Shown one piece after another: positions 35,331 to 46,964 of a stretch of DNA of 64,000 nucleotides. The stretch comes from Phellopilus nigrolimitatus. Lineage: Eukaryota > Basidiomycota > Agaricomycetes > Hymenochaetales > Hymenochaetaceae. Within the stretch, counting starts at the first letter, position 1. Every line of letters begins with the position of its first letter. The stretch is from positions 1 to 64,000 of the forward strand of contig JAJOHG010000002.1 in NCBI GenBank assembly GCA_021029095.1, read 5' to 3'. The notes beneath the pieces are model-generated. The model was not told the origin of the DNA. It was given only the letters and a program-made list of their open reading frames with translations, and searched no databases. The position numbers and the translations under genes were made by a program.

Positions 35331-36987
35331 TCATAATGGTTGGTACCTGTTATGGGTTTTAAGTACGAAATCTTCCTGTTTCTCGCGGAGCTTCTTCTTC
35401 TTTTCTCTGCGAGAGGCCTTCTTTATTTTGTAGCTTTTTCGTCGTATTGTGTATTCCTTGAGCGGTATATTTTCCGCTCCGCTGGTGACCCGGGCATTGA
35501 GCCAATTAATTTGGGGATTGACTTTATTTAGCCAGTCCACTCAAGTAGTAGTTTATTGTTTCCGGTTTCTAATACGGCGAATGTTTGCCATCCTTTATTT
35601 AATCCGGTGTCCATCCAGGCTAGTACTTTGTGCGTTAGCTGTCCTCCTTTATTATTTGTTCCGTCTGCATTTCGTACTGTGACGGCATTTGCCCTTTTTC
35701 GGGTTTTCAACCCTAATTCTTGTACCGTCCTAGGGCTAATAGTGGTTAGTGCTGATCCGGTATCTATTATGGCGCTTAGTGGGATAGCTTGGTGGTTTCC
35801 TTGTGTTAGTTTCACATCGATTGATGGTACTCGTATTAGGCGGACTGTAGTTTCTTGTTGGCTTGTTTGTGGATCCCCATTCGAGTCTGCCAGCGTTTTT
35901 CTTGAACGGGTTTCTAAAAATCCTGCGTTCGTGCTTGGTTTTCTCCGCTTTCTTCCCCGGTGGTGATTTCCCTTCGTTTTTGGAACTTTCTTTTTGGTTT
36001 GCGGCAGTTCTTTGAAAGATGCCCAATAGTTCCGCAGTTATAGCATTTACGTGTTTCTTTGCGACCAATGTCCCTTCGGTCGACGTCCATTGCATCACTC
36101 GGCGGGGGTGGATGGTACTTGGGGACGTCGCTTTTGTTGAATTGTTTTGGGTAGATGTTTGCCTATCGTTCTGTAACGAAGTCCCTGTTTGCTTCTGATA
36201 GAACGGCTACACACATCCATCAATCCAGATCCCACTCCTCGGATTCTGGGTTTGACGATAGTCGGTTTAATATTGTTGGGTGTAACCCCATTTTATAGGG
36301 AAACAGCAAAATGTTGCTATTATATTCTGCCCCGAGTCGTAGGCGTAGTCGGTCGAATTCATCGTTGTAGCTCATCACCATCCCTCCTCCTTGTTTAAGC
36401 ACGTAGATCTTTCTTTCCGCGTCTTTGGTTAAGTCGTAGTGTTTGCCGTGTCTCTAGCGCAGCCATTGCAAGAAATCTTGGGTATCATGCTACGCTCCAG
36501 GCGCGTCAATTTTTGTAGTATCTGGGGGGGCGGTTCCCCCCGTTGCTGGTGCTACTCCTTTAACAATCGATACTTTATCTACTATGCCACCTGGTCCATA
36601 CAACGAGATTCGTGGGGCTATCCATGTAGCTGCTTCGCCTCCCAAGGCTTGCGCCATGAACGTTACTCGTTTGAAGTCCGTATCTATTCCGGCTCCATCC
36701 ATTCGTAACGCTGCCTGTACCTGCCAGGCTTCGAGGTCTTCATCCTTTCGTCCTTTAAATTTGGGCATTTTTAATACTGATGCTCCGGTAGTAGTTACGA
36801 TTACTGAGTTTACGAAGAATCGTTTTTTGTAACTGAGCGTTTTCACCAGCAGTGGCTGTGCCAATGTGGCAGTGTTCATTACAAAAAGTGTACAAAATTG
36901 AGCTCGTTCCGAAGTAAGATTGTACACTCGTTCACAGCCACCGCTCGGCTTCTTCCGGTGATGGTCCTCAGCGATGTTCGCTTTTGA
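35331..36987 (-). pseudogene. Gypsy A gag and protease (frames broken)
   Basis: From the element's 5' side: gag with MPKFKGRKDEDLEAWQVQAA near 36770-36700, then FKRVTFMAQALGGEAATWI; a capsid-like part (MVMSYNDEFDRLRLRLGAEY near 36380-36320); a zinc knuckle CYNCGTIGHLSKNC near 36055-36010; protease with IPLSAIIDTGSALTTIS near 35780-35730. Several frame changes and stops separate these. Upstream the region is cut by hAT-2 at 36995/37459. Confidence 0.8.
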
Positions 36988-36995
36988 ATTCTGTC

Positions 36996-37458
36996 TAGGG
37001 CATACCACGAGTCGATCCCCGGGTTGACCCGGACCTGTTGGCGGATCTACCCGTGACCCAAAATCCTCAACCCGGACCCGGCATGACCTGGACCCGTTGG
37101 GACACGGATCTACGGGTCACCAAATTCCCACGGTTCCAGATCACGGAGGTCACGGGTTTGTTCACAGCTCCCTGCGGGTCTTTACTGATTATAAAATTAT
37201 ATTAGGTTGTTGAATGAATAAGTTACAAGTATGCAAGTTGATACATACAACATATGTACAATATACAAATGAATGAACCGGCGAAAAATATACCTATGAA
37301 CTACCCACGGGTATTGTAAAAGTACAAATTCTCAACCCGGACCCGTGACAATCCGTTTCCCACGGATCACCCGTACACGGGTGATCCGTGAATACGGATC
37401 TGCAGTCCAGGTCGGGTCACGGGTTTCCACGGGTTCTAGGGACTCGTGGTATGCCCTA
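36996..37458. mobile_element. hAT-2: 463-bp MITE related to hAT-1
   Basis: A perfect 18-bp terminal inverted repeat TAGGGCATACCACGAGTC and an exact 8-bp duplication ATTCTGTC (36988-36995 and 37459-37466). The same terminal and subterminal motifs as hAT-1 (GGGTCA, ACCCGGAC, CACGGATC) show they are one family. No coding capacity. Confidence 0.92.
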
Positions 37459-37466
37459 ATTCTGTC

Positions 37467-39200
37467 TATAACTTTCTCTCTACAGTGCATCCATCCAAAT
37501 TCTTTGCTGTTATGGGTGGGGATAAAGTGTTTCTGTCCGAATGTCAAAAAAAATTGAGTTAAGGGGTGCTGTATCAATAAATATGAAGCAATTTTACTAC
37601 ATCATTTGTTATTTACATAATACATACTACTTCTATTTTCTTAACTATTTTTTTCTCTAAGGAGCACACACTGGCTCGTGGTCACGGATGCTGGGCAGGC
37701 CATCGAGAGGTGCGATTGGGAGGGCACGGCAAAGGTGAAGGGGTATGCCGGAGCGTATACATAACCGCGTACACGATGTGGGGAGGCTCCGTGCGCGCGC
37801 GCTGCTGTTGCGGATGTTCGAGGGGGTGGGACTCCTGCGCAAAGTAACCGTAGCCTCTGCTCTGTCCCATGTGATTCTCCCTCCTGCCAGCGTATTCCTG
37901 CGCGTACTGCTGCGAACTTGCGGACACACAAGGGAGAATAAGGCCGGCATGACGACGAGAGCACCGGCGCATGTGCTCGCGCTCCTTAACGAGAACGAGT
38001 CCGCAGAGAAGGTTGAGTCCCAGTCGTATGCGGGCACCCAGGTCGCATAAGCCATCGCTATCCCGTCCGGCGATGGTTGCGAAGTGAGCGGCGGCGAACA
38101 GTAACTAGACCCTCCCTTCAAGCTGGCTATGCGCGGGTTCAGCTTTTGCAGAAGTCTGACGACGGCGTGCGCTCTCTTACCGCGCTCGCCTCCGGAGGAT
38201 TCCGCCGGTTAACACTATCCGTGCTGCCATTCGAGTACAGCACGACTAAGCGGACGCCCCTGTCTTTGCTTCGCCTATGCCGCACGTCATTCGGACGTAG
38301 TTTAAACCCCTGCTCCTCGTGCGCCTCCTCCATCTGCACATCCTCGTTCTGCTCCACCTCCGCCTCGGGCTCGCCCGGTCAAAGTGCTCGAACTCCGCCT
38401 CCTCCGCGCCTTCCTCCGGGTTCGGGGTACTCACAACTGGGCTGGGCACAAAGTGCGCCTGGCCTCCGAATGACAAAGGTGGCGACGCTGTGACATTGCC
38501 CACCCTCTGGGAGACTGCAGAGTCCGACCCGTGCGTGGAGAACTCCCTGCAGGGCTGGGCATGCCAAACTCCGTCTGCATGCGAAAGCGGACCGCGTCGC
38601 GTTCGCCCCACGGATACACGTTCCCGTTCGGGCTCTGGTACACAAGCCCACCGACCTCCGCACCGCGCTCAAAGTTCTCGAACGCATCTCCACGTCCCAC
38701 ACTTACGTCCTCGCCATAGCCGTACCACCGTAGCCGTACCCATAATTGCCACCGAAGCCCTTGGTGTACGTGCTTCCGTAAGCATAATTGCCATTGTTGT
38801 GTCCGTTCCCGTAGGCGTTGTACGGCGAGCCGTCATGTACAGCATGCCCTCATCCTTGTCCACGCCGCCTGCCTTGAGGATCGTCGGTGTGATCGGCGCA
38901 ATCGCGACATGCTCGCGGTCTTTCCCAGATCCGTGCGCCGTACGTGGTACTCCCACTGTTGCTTCGAGTGCTGACTTGCGTTCAGCTTGCTTTCAGGTTG
39001 GCGATCCACTACCTGGTGCGCGACGCGTGGTGGAGAGTTCTTGCCACGATCGAAAACGCGGGAGGATGTTCGAGTCGCTCTGCGTAGAACATCGGTGGGC
39101 GGCTGCCGCTTCGGCCAAAGCACGCACGGGTGCATAGATTGGACATCGTCGTTTCCGCACTCTGTCCGTTTATCCGTAAGTGTTCGGGGGTTTTTTTTAT
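37467..39200 (-). pseudogene. Unidentified gene fragments at the left of island 2
   Basis: 37467-37640 is AT-rich. From 37640 on, GC-rich coding-like sequence on the minus strand changes frame repeatedly: SQVYATWVPAYDWDS-like and glutamine/tyrosine-rich readings near 37700-38100, EEAEFEHFDRA and DVQMEEAHEEQGFKLR near 38400-38280, YQSPNGNVYPWGERDAVRF near 38640, and a Tyr/Gly/Asn-rich stretch near 38850-38700. I recognise no family. At least two source genes seem likely. Confidence 0.35.
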
Positions 39201-39253
39201 GTACACAGACTTACTGGTAGGAGCCTTCTTTTGTGCTGTGCAGCGGGCTCGAA

Positions 39254-39301
39254 ATGGATGACGTAGTGTGTACAGCGCGCTGTACACACTACGTCATCCA
39301 T
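39254..39301. repeat. Perfect 48-bp palindrome with no spacer
   Basis: Arms of 24 bp (39254-39277 and 39278-39301) are exact reverse complements meeting at GCG|CGC. Each arm includes TGACGTA and TGTGTACAGCG. Such a structure can extrude a cruciform and is usually unstable. Confidence 0.92.
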
Positions 39302-39614
39302 GTCGACACCTGCCGTCGGCTTCCGAGTTGTCGGGTGCACGCGGGTTTTAACCTATTCCGCGCTCACGTGCGGCATGTGCGCGAGCATCGACGGCCTGGG
39401 GCACCGACACGCGCGCCGGAGGAGAAAGAGGAGGCGGTGGCTGGGCGCGCGCTCATGACGCATGACGAGGACAGAGTCGTACGACGCATGGTCCGCCGCG
39501 GCGCTGCGAAACTCCGGGAAGCGAAGTCGGATAGGAGGGCGTAGGGCCTAAAAAAAGTACTTTAATACCTGTAGGATTATCTACTATCCATACACGAAGC
39601 GCACCTCTGCAGCT

Positions 39615-39875
39615 TCATTTCCCGACAACCTCCCTGAGCGTGCCGAGGCTCGTCCAGAGCTCGCCGTCGCGCACGTCGAAGCCCAAGCTGCTAAGCTGCT
39701 CACGCAGCGCGCGCGCGCGATCTCCTGGCTGGTATTGCTGCAGAAGCGCACAGCGAGCCCCGCCTGCCACGCGCGCGAAACAGCGGCAGCTGCGACGGTC
39801 GTCGGGGCAGATGGGATGTGCAGCGTGCCGGAGAGGTCGATGAGGAGCGCGCGGATCGCGGGGCGGGGTATAATT
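39615..39875 (-). pseudogene. HAD-superfamily phosphatase (HDHD2/LHPP-like) N-terminal fragment
   Basis: ALLIDLSGTLHIPSAPTT carries the D-L-SGTLH motif of this HAD subgroup (first aspartate box), then AWQAGLAVRFCSNTSQE (the S/T motif) and, after a frame change, LREQLSSLGFDVRDGELWTS. The order and spacing fit the N-terminus of HDHD2/LHPP-type phosphatases. It is fused to the C-terminal SSN6 piece on one side and to unidentified sequence on the other. Confidence 0.7.
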
Positions 39876-39879
39876 TTCT

Positions 39880-41186
39880 AAGAATACGGAGTACGTGGTG
39901 TCGACCTCCTGCGTCTGATCGTCCACTCGAGCCCGCCGCGCTCGCCGCGGCCCTTTCGGCTTCCGCCCGCCGCCAGCACGTCGCTTGCGCTTCTCGCCGG
40001 CGGGACGTGGACGACCGACTTTGGTACGGGAGTCGGCGGCCCTCGCATGTTCATGCTGTCCGCATCCTTCGGCTTCCGCCCACGACGCTTGTCCGCCGCC
40101 TCAGGAGCACCGGGCGGTGGGTACTGAGTCGGATAGTCTGAGTTCGACCCCAGCCGACGGCGATGCAGCGCGCTTCTGCCCGATCCAGACACACTTCTGC
40201 TCAGCTTCCATGCGCCTGGGCCTCAAACTGCTCTTTCTCAAGCTTCAGCCTGCACGAGTACTCGCGCTCGCGGTCTATGCGTAACCTGTCGCTCCGCCCT
40301 TGCTCCGTGCGGGCTCTCGTCAAACCGTGGATCATAACGACGGCTAGGCGCCGCCGTCTGAGCTTGCGCTTGTGCACGCGGGTGAGCCGCAGGCGCTGCT
40401 GTAGGCGAATCCATCGGCGGCGGCCAATCTGTCGGTAACGAATCATCATTTAAGTGCGCGCTCAAGGCCGCAAGATGCTCTCCATATGGGCCGCTCGCCT
40501 TCCAGTGCTGGCCCAGTCCTGTCGCACCAGCGGGACCGACAAAAGGCGAGCGCTCACTCACGGAGTGCTGCCGCGATAAGGCATGTCCTGGGCTGCCTGG
40601 TGTGGGTCCAGACACGGCAGAGACCACCGACGACGGTGTTCCTATTATGCTCCTTCTTGACGGCGGGTGTGAAAGCGGTTCATACGGATGAGCAGACATC
40701 GGCAAAGCCGGTCCGCGAGACTGCGAGTGTGCATGGCTGAAATTCGATGCGGACGGTGGGAGCCCCATTCTATCGGAATCTCTCCTCGGGCGCACGCGCT
40801 CACGCTCCCTGTCCCCGCGCCATTCCCGTTCCCAGGTATCGGATGGTGATGAGGATGCCGCCAAAAGGTCGTAATGAGACGAATATCCGCGTGGTGAATG
40901 CCGTAAAGGTGCACCAGGCTGTCCAAGCCTCGCACTAACACCGTTACCGTTCGTCTGCGGAGGTGGCCCGGCAGGAGAATACCGCAGGAGAATACCCATA
41001 GCCAAGGTCAAGTGGTTCGGGAGGTGGACCGCGCACTTGACGCGGAGGCGGCGGCGATACGGGCGGCGACGGCGCACGGTGCGACGGGAGGCTGTAGTAC
41101 GCAGGGTCGCGCTGATGCTTTGGACCTCCTCGCGGCCCCGTTTGCGGATGATGCAACAGGAGGCTCTGCGGTGTACCCCCTGGCCC
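39880..41186 (-). pseudogene. SSN6: Corepressor Ssn6/Cyc8, C-terminal part of a split fragment
   Basis: A low-complexity Pro/Ser/Arg/His-rich region (PPSRRSIIGTPSSVVSAVSG, RGRKPKDADS, PPTPVPKSVVHV) typical of the tail of basidiomycete Ssn6, the TPR partner of the Tup1 corepressor. Frames shift several times. At the E2 boundary (41186) the reading GGTPQSLLLHH continues the frame that stops at 46298 (HSPSRGP) exactly if E2 and one 7-bp repeat are ignored. Confidence 0.75.
41180..41186. repeat. 7-bp target site duplication of E2 (left)
   Basis: CTGGCCC, repeated at 46298-46304 immediately right of E2. Confidence 0.88.
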
Positions 41187-42429
41187 CACTGCTGCCAGCC
41201 AACTGATTCATTCAAGGCCAGCAAATGCTTGCTTGCGCAAAGTGTATGAAGCCCAGGTATAGCTGGTTAACTTTGGGCCAGCTACGCTACAGGCATTGAA
41301 TAATAGGTATACCAGCTGCTTGTGCTTTATCAGGCAGTGTTAGCTAATTAAACTACTTTATAATACAGAATTGGGTATTATTAAATGTATATGCCTCGCA
41401 GAGAATTTTTTTGCTTTTAAATATTGATCTAATCACTAATCTTTGCTTCTTTAGTATTAGACTGCAGCCCATCAAACATCTGACAGGTGGCCTCGGCCTT
41501 GGCCTATGCCAAACGTGGGGGACGGTGCACTGCCGCACGGTTCCTATTATATAATTTAAACTTCAATGAACACCGCCGCCCGCCGCTACCGCCGCACACT
41601 ACCGACGGGCCGCTCATCATCGCCCGCCCTCGCGCTCACTGTTCTCAATGTCGGCTTTTTTTTTTACTTCAATTTATTTGTATACTATGGGTTAGCTACC
41701 AGACATAGCTAAAATGAAAGAATACAATTTTTTTACTCTGAAAAACGACTGGGGGAGCGGACGAGGAGCGGCAATCAGGCAGGAAAGAAAAGAAAAAGTC
41801 GGAGCGGCTCCTTTTGCCGATCGCCCGCCTGCTTCCCTGTCCTGTACATCGTTTCGGGTCCGTTTGCTCACTCGCTGCCTGCGCTGTGTACCCCGGCGCG
41901 CTCGCTCACCCGTTCGGGGCATGCTGCACACCGTGACGCATTTCCGTGCTTCCTATCCACCTGCCGCCCCCACGTTCCTTGGCCGACCTGTATCTCGCTA
42001 GTGCGGAGGTTTGCTCGACCCCGCCGAGCAGTCAGAGATTGGCAACGCCAGCTCACACCCACGTAAAAGCACTCACTAAGGGATGGCCGCCACGGTGAGG
42101 CGGCGGCAGTGCGAGGCTCATTCTCGGCCGCTCATTGCGGAGATCACGCGCGAGGAGCGCGGGGAGTTCAGTTGAGGCGAACGCGGAGACGACGGATAGG
42201 CGCTGGTTCTGGTTGACCTTGACGTGTAAGCATCGCCAACGCTTGGTCGATGCGAGCAGGCGCCCGCTGCGGCACGTCACTGCAGAAAGCCCAACATCCT
42301 ACTTAATTTCCTGCCGTACCCCTTAGCCCTTAGTCCACTTACCTCACCTTGTCATTTAGTAGCCGCTGTAGGGAGGTGCCTCGAGTGAGGATCGGTCAAA
42401 GCGAAAGCAAGGTACGAATAAACAGCTGA

Positions 42430-43015
42430 AAGTCGAGGCGATCAGGAAGCAACTTTGGCAGCGGCAGCATCGGCAGCAGCTGCAACGGCCGGGTTGACCT
42501 TCTTGCAATCCCTGAAACGCACGCGAGGGGGTGAGGCATGGTTGCGGCGACCTTCGCGCGAACGAACACGCACAACTGTGGACCAAGGAGGCAGCATAAA
42601 AAGGAAAGTGAAAGAGTTATGAGACGCACCGTGCGAGTGAAGAGCACACGAGACGCATTAGGCGATCGTACAGTTTCGGAATCACGTATTCTGCGCAAAC
42701 GATCAGGCGGAGAATCCTCGAAATGAAATTTCAGCTTACCCTGGTAGACTGACTCCTCGGAGATGTCACGGATAGCGGCGGACTCGACCATGTTGCGCAC
42801 AGTAAAGCGCTCAATGGCCTTGTCCTTGGGAACACAGCGCGAGCAGTTCGAGCCGCGCATGAGCCTGTTGCAGGGGCCATCGAGGGACACAAGGCGAAGA
42901 TGTCGCGGATGCTCGGCCATGATGCGCACGGTGAAGCGTTTGATGGCCTTGTCCTTGGGGATACAGCGCGAGCAGTTCGGGCAGCGCAGAGGCCCGACAT
43001 GGAGACTAGCAAAAG
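42430..43015 (-). pseudogene. RPS26: RPS26 fragments inside E2, zinc exon duplicated
   Basis: Two copies of the zinc-binding exon lie in tandem: [19 protein letters not shown] (about 43005-42900) and [20 protein letters not shown] followed by [14 protein letters not shown] (about 42865-42740). Then come a middle exon beginning [12 protein letters not shown] (about 42690-42625) and the C-terminal exon [17 protein letters not shown] with an alanine-rich tail ending in a stop near 42439. Introns are retained. In E1 it is the last exons that are doubled, so the two copies have different internal duplications. Confidence 0.9.
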
Positions 43016-44269
43016 GCCCGAGGAACAAAGACTAGAAAGACAGAGGTATGAGCAGAGACGACGAGCACGACGAGCACGACGACGGCGAGCACGAAACTCA
43101 ACATGTCACGGGTGACTTACCGAAATAGGTCGTCACTTTTGTCTAAATAAGGTATGTTTTGGATCAGGAGAGATTGATGGGCTCGCCACAGCTGCAAAAT
43201 ATAGCTGTAGCGCAGCAGCATTCTAATTATAAATTACCAAATTTTTATTTTATAATTATAGCTCATATAATCTTGCTTTTTAGAAGAAATTAAGTCTGTG
43301 CAACTGCTGTATCTTGAGCTGTTTGCCTGGCAGTGCAAATATCCATTTTCCCCCAATGCTGCCTTTGTAGTGCTATGTACAGGGTGACAGAAGCACTGTA
43401 GGCATTTAGACTAAGTTTAGGGTACATATATCCTTGAAAATACAAGTTTTAAGCAGCTGAAAAGGTCTGAATCTTGTGTATAATACCGTACAGTATTGGA
43501 TGCACTGTATGCAGAAAATTTGGGTCTGATTGATTTCTCCTACATCTGAAAGGTCAGCTAATCGCCCAAATATTGATCTTATAAGCTTATATAGTATATA
43601 TATACCATCTGAAAAAGATTTGAATCATTTGAAGGCCGGTCAGTTACACAAGAAAGGAAACATACCCTAAAGTACAGCTTTGCAAGCTGTGGCAAATTCT
43701 GAATATTTTGTGGGCACACAAAAATTGTTTTTTTGTTAGTTTTAAGAACTTTAGATACACTCAAGAGTCCCTGTATTTTTTTTTTGGAAGTTGTCTATGA
43801 AATTACAAGTTGTCAAGGCTTCGAACCGGTAAGACAGAAGTGGTTCCAAGAAAAGCAAACTCATCTTCAGCTTTGAACGTAACTGCTTGCTAGATCAACG
43901 TATTAGAGCCCCTCAATTACTTATCAGACTACATTAAAGGTTTTTAAGTACTTCAAAGACATATGTCAAGAATTTTGAGCCCGTTCGGCCCAGCCGATCG
44001 AGGTTGAAAAATGTTTCTGTGAAAAGTGGGTCAAATTCCCTTTGCTCGTTAACTAAATGCTTTATTCATCAACATCGCGCTCGTCCTAGCCGGTAAAACT
44101 TTTTGTAAGAATACAATTGTACTATATAAATGTAACTATGCGACGACACGTCAATCCGTTACGTTGTTGAATTGTAAAAAACGAAACAGTTGTGCGCAAA
44201 CGCGAGCGCTTACGAGCGCTTGCGCGGTTCGGCACAACTTTCGCACGGTTGAACTTGCGTGCTCGCTGG

Positions 44270-45095
44270 GTTCGACTTACTCAACAACGTCGTTCACGAC
44301 ATCCAGGACCGTAGATAGCTCAAGGTAAGTGTTCAAACACTCAGCGGGCCCATACACAACTAATTTTCTTGCTTCTATATCTATTTTATATGTTCAGGAG
44401 TCGCTAACACAGCTGTCGACGACGATTGGGCACGGGCTCACCAACTTCGCCGCGACGAACCTCAAAGGTACTAACCTGCCCGCACGCGCGCCCGTCGCGC
44501 CGGAGCCCGTGCAGCACAAGATGCTCCCGCATGCGCTCGGTTGTGCAGCGACTACCACGGCGCAGGCGCTGCAAAGCACGGGTACCGGGCCCGACAGGAA
44601 GACGACGACATACCAAGCGGGCGTCTGGGACAGCGTGCGTGTTCTTTACTCTCCTCTCTTTTCTTTCTTATCTTAGTCTGCTTGAAAGACACGCGTCTCA
44701 CGCAAGACAGGACGATCTGCACGCACTTCCTGCGTCTTTGGAAGGCGACACTCATCAACTTGATGGCGGGCACGCTCAAGGTGTGGCAGGCGGCCTCCGC
44801 ATCGCGGCTCGAACTCCACACGGCGAAGTAGGCATTCAAGACCGCGGGCCCGCGAGGCAGGAACAATCGCGGCTCGAAGTCGAGAACGCCGAGGACGATG
44901 TCTTGCAGAAGACGGGGGTTGCGATCATGCTCATGAAGGTCGCCCTTGAGAACGTGCGTACGAACTCGGCTTAATTGATGATACGTACTCGTGCTCAACT
45001 GAATATGCCCTTATTGCAGCCTGAACACTTGAAGAACCTGAACGAATTCGTCGGGCTCAACTCGCCTACCACGCGTCCGCTGCAAAGGCGCTCTC
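44270..45095 (+). pseudogene. BAR-domain protein fragment inside E2
   Basis: Same gene piece as in E1: NNVVHDIQDRR, then ESLTQLSTTIGHGLTNFAAT, LTQDRTICTHFLRLWKATL, EQSRLEVENAEDD and EHLKNLNEFV. It has additional stops (for example in the first exon and near 44829). Introns sit at the same places as in E1. Confidence 0.7.
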
Positions 45096-45249
45096 CGCCA
45101 TAATCGCGTGCGCGCCTGCTCGTCGACACACGAATCCATCACAACGAGTAGCCGCGGCTCCTCGAACGTGCGCGTGAGGTCACCTCCAACGCGCACATCG
45201 CCCTGTCCATCTCCCTGTCGCATACCGTCAGCTCCGACTCGCGCCAATC

Positions 45250-45570
45250 TCTCTCGCGGGTGCGGCACGCCCGGCGCCTAAGGCGAAGCGCAAGGTCATC
45301 TTCAAATGCGCAGAGTCGTACGTGAAGAGCTACGTCTCGAAGGAGAAGGAGGAGGTGCGCCTGAAGCGCTCGGCCCGTGCTGTGGGCGACTTCTACGTCC
45401 CGGCAGAGCCGAAAGTGTACCTCGTTGTCCGTATCCGCGGTATCAACGAAATCGCACCGAAGCCGCACAAGATCCTGCCTGCTCCAGATCAACAACGGTG
45501 TTTTCGTAAAGGTCACGAAGGCGACGCAGCAGATGCTCCGTCTCGTCGAGCCTTACGTTGCCTACGGGTG
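45250..45570 (+). pseudogene. RPL7: Ribosomal protein uL30 (RPL7) fragment inside E2
   Basis: [60 protein letters not shown] and, after a frame change near 45480, [20 protein letters not shown] with [10 protein letters not shown] are the N-terminal half of RPL7. It is absent from E1, so it was gained by E2 or lost from E1. It is joined directly to the 3' end of the BAR fragment. Confidence 0.9.
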
Positions 45571-46297
45571 CGCAATCCTTCTCTCTTGCGCGGGCGCGGC
45601 GCGCTCGGTTACTCTGGCCTTCCGAATCTCTTTCCCCCCTTTTGTAATTAATACGCGCCGCTTGCTCCTTGCAAATGGCAACTATTATTTAATTTAATCT
45701 CATATATAATCCCCCCCCCATATGGTTTCAAATAGAGAAAAAAGAATAGTGCAAGAACAATAGAATAGACAATGATAACTACAGTATGTAAAATAAATTT
45801 ATTTATTTGATGAGTTTTTCGTTGAGCTACGTGAAGGCGGCGGCAAACAGTGATCGGGAGGCGGGAGGTCTGCTTATGTGATCCCGACGAATCGGCGCGC
45901 GATGTGAATAAATAGAAGCATCCAAATGTATTTGTAAATAGTCTCCCGCCCGCCGGCAACAGCCATCCCGATGGCAATGATATCACATCAATCAAACTTC
46001 AGGGCACAATCATAGAAGCTCATGATCATGGCACTCCGGATATTTTTAGTTTTTTGATAATAAAGAGAATAAATTAAGTACTATTTAAAAAAAGTAGCCC
46101 CTAGGCTGCTCGGATATCATTTAAAAACCCAAAATCGCTTTTTTCGGACTGCCAGATAGCTGACCAAGCCTGCTACACAGTGAATTCAATCCCAGCAGCA
46201 ACGCTGCCTTGAATTATTCAATGAACGCAGGGCCTTATACACTTTTGCCTGCTAAGCATTCGCTGGTTAGTATTGAATTATCTTCCTGGTAGGACTG

Positions 46298-46960
46298 CTG
46301 GCCCACGTGAGGGGCTGTGCTCGTGCGGCGGAAACACTTCGCACACAGGCGCACGATCGATGTCCATCGGCGCGAGCGTTGTGTGATTGGCTCCCCGACG
46401 GGTGTCATCAAGTATAACAGGTGGCGGTGGCCCACCGCGGAAGGGCGCCGGAGCGTGCTGGGCATGCGATCGGACCGGAGGACATGAGTAACGGCGGTCC
46501 ACCAGTAATTGTCACAGGCGGGCCTGCTGCGCTCGCGTATGCCGTCGGGTGTACGTCCTGAGGGAGGGGAGCCGACGTTGTGACAGACTGTCCTGTCGGT
46601 ACAGCCAGCCGAGCTGCTGCAAGACCTTGGCGTGCGACGGGTTCTCCTGATGCAACGTTGGCGTGCGCATGATCCTTCTGCTGCTCGTAGACGTGGCCGA
46701 CCTGGAACCAAATATCGGCATGTGCAAGCGGAGATGGAGGGTTTCTGAGAATGCAATCGAAGCATTCGAGCGACTCCATGTATTTTCCCTGTTGTTTGTA
46801 GATTATTCTAAGATGAAACAATATCTTGTTCGCCTTGTCGAAATCTAGGAGCTCTATCAAGATCAATATCTTAGACACGAAATAAAGAAAGCCACTCACT
46901 GTTGTCCATCTGGAGGACGGAGGCGTGGTCGAGAGAGCCTGTCCCCGCGCCGTTCTCGTT
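46298..46960 (-). pseudogene. SSN6: Corepressor Ssn6/Cyc8, TPR-region part of a split fragment
   Basis: From 46960: GSLDH-ASVLQMDN, an intron, DFDKANKILFHLRIIYKQQG, KYMESLECFDCILRNPPSPL and HADIWFQVGHVYEQQKDHAH, which are consecutive TPR repeats of Ssn6. Then, with several repeats missing, LPQDVHPTAYASA and a Pro/His-rich region up to HSPSRGP at the E2 boundary. TPRs of Ssn6 bind Tup1 and DNA-binding factors. The frame continues at 41186 on the other side of E2. The N-terminus abuts a HUS1 fragment of opposite orientation. Confidence 0.85.
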
Positions 46961-46964
46961 GATC

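Larger units (their letters stand above)
41187..46297. mobile_element. E2: 5.1-kb non-autonomous TIR transposon, relative of E1
   Basis: Ends CACTGCTGCCAGCC (left) and, inverted, CAGTCCTACCAGG (right), each followed by an ATTCA block and CAGCRAATGC, as in E1. The 7-bp duplication CTGGCCC lies inside the SSN6 fragment. The interior is colinear with E1 (RPS26 minus, shared core, BAR plus) and adds an RPL7 fragment on the right and other unrecognised sequence at 41.4-42.35 and 45.6-46.2 kb. No transposase. Confidence 0.85.
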
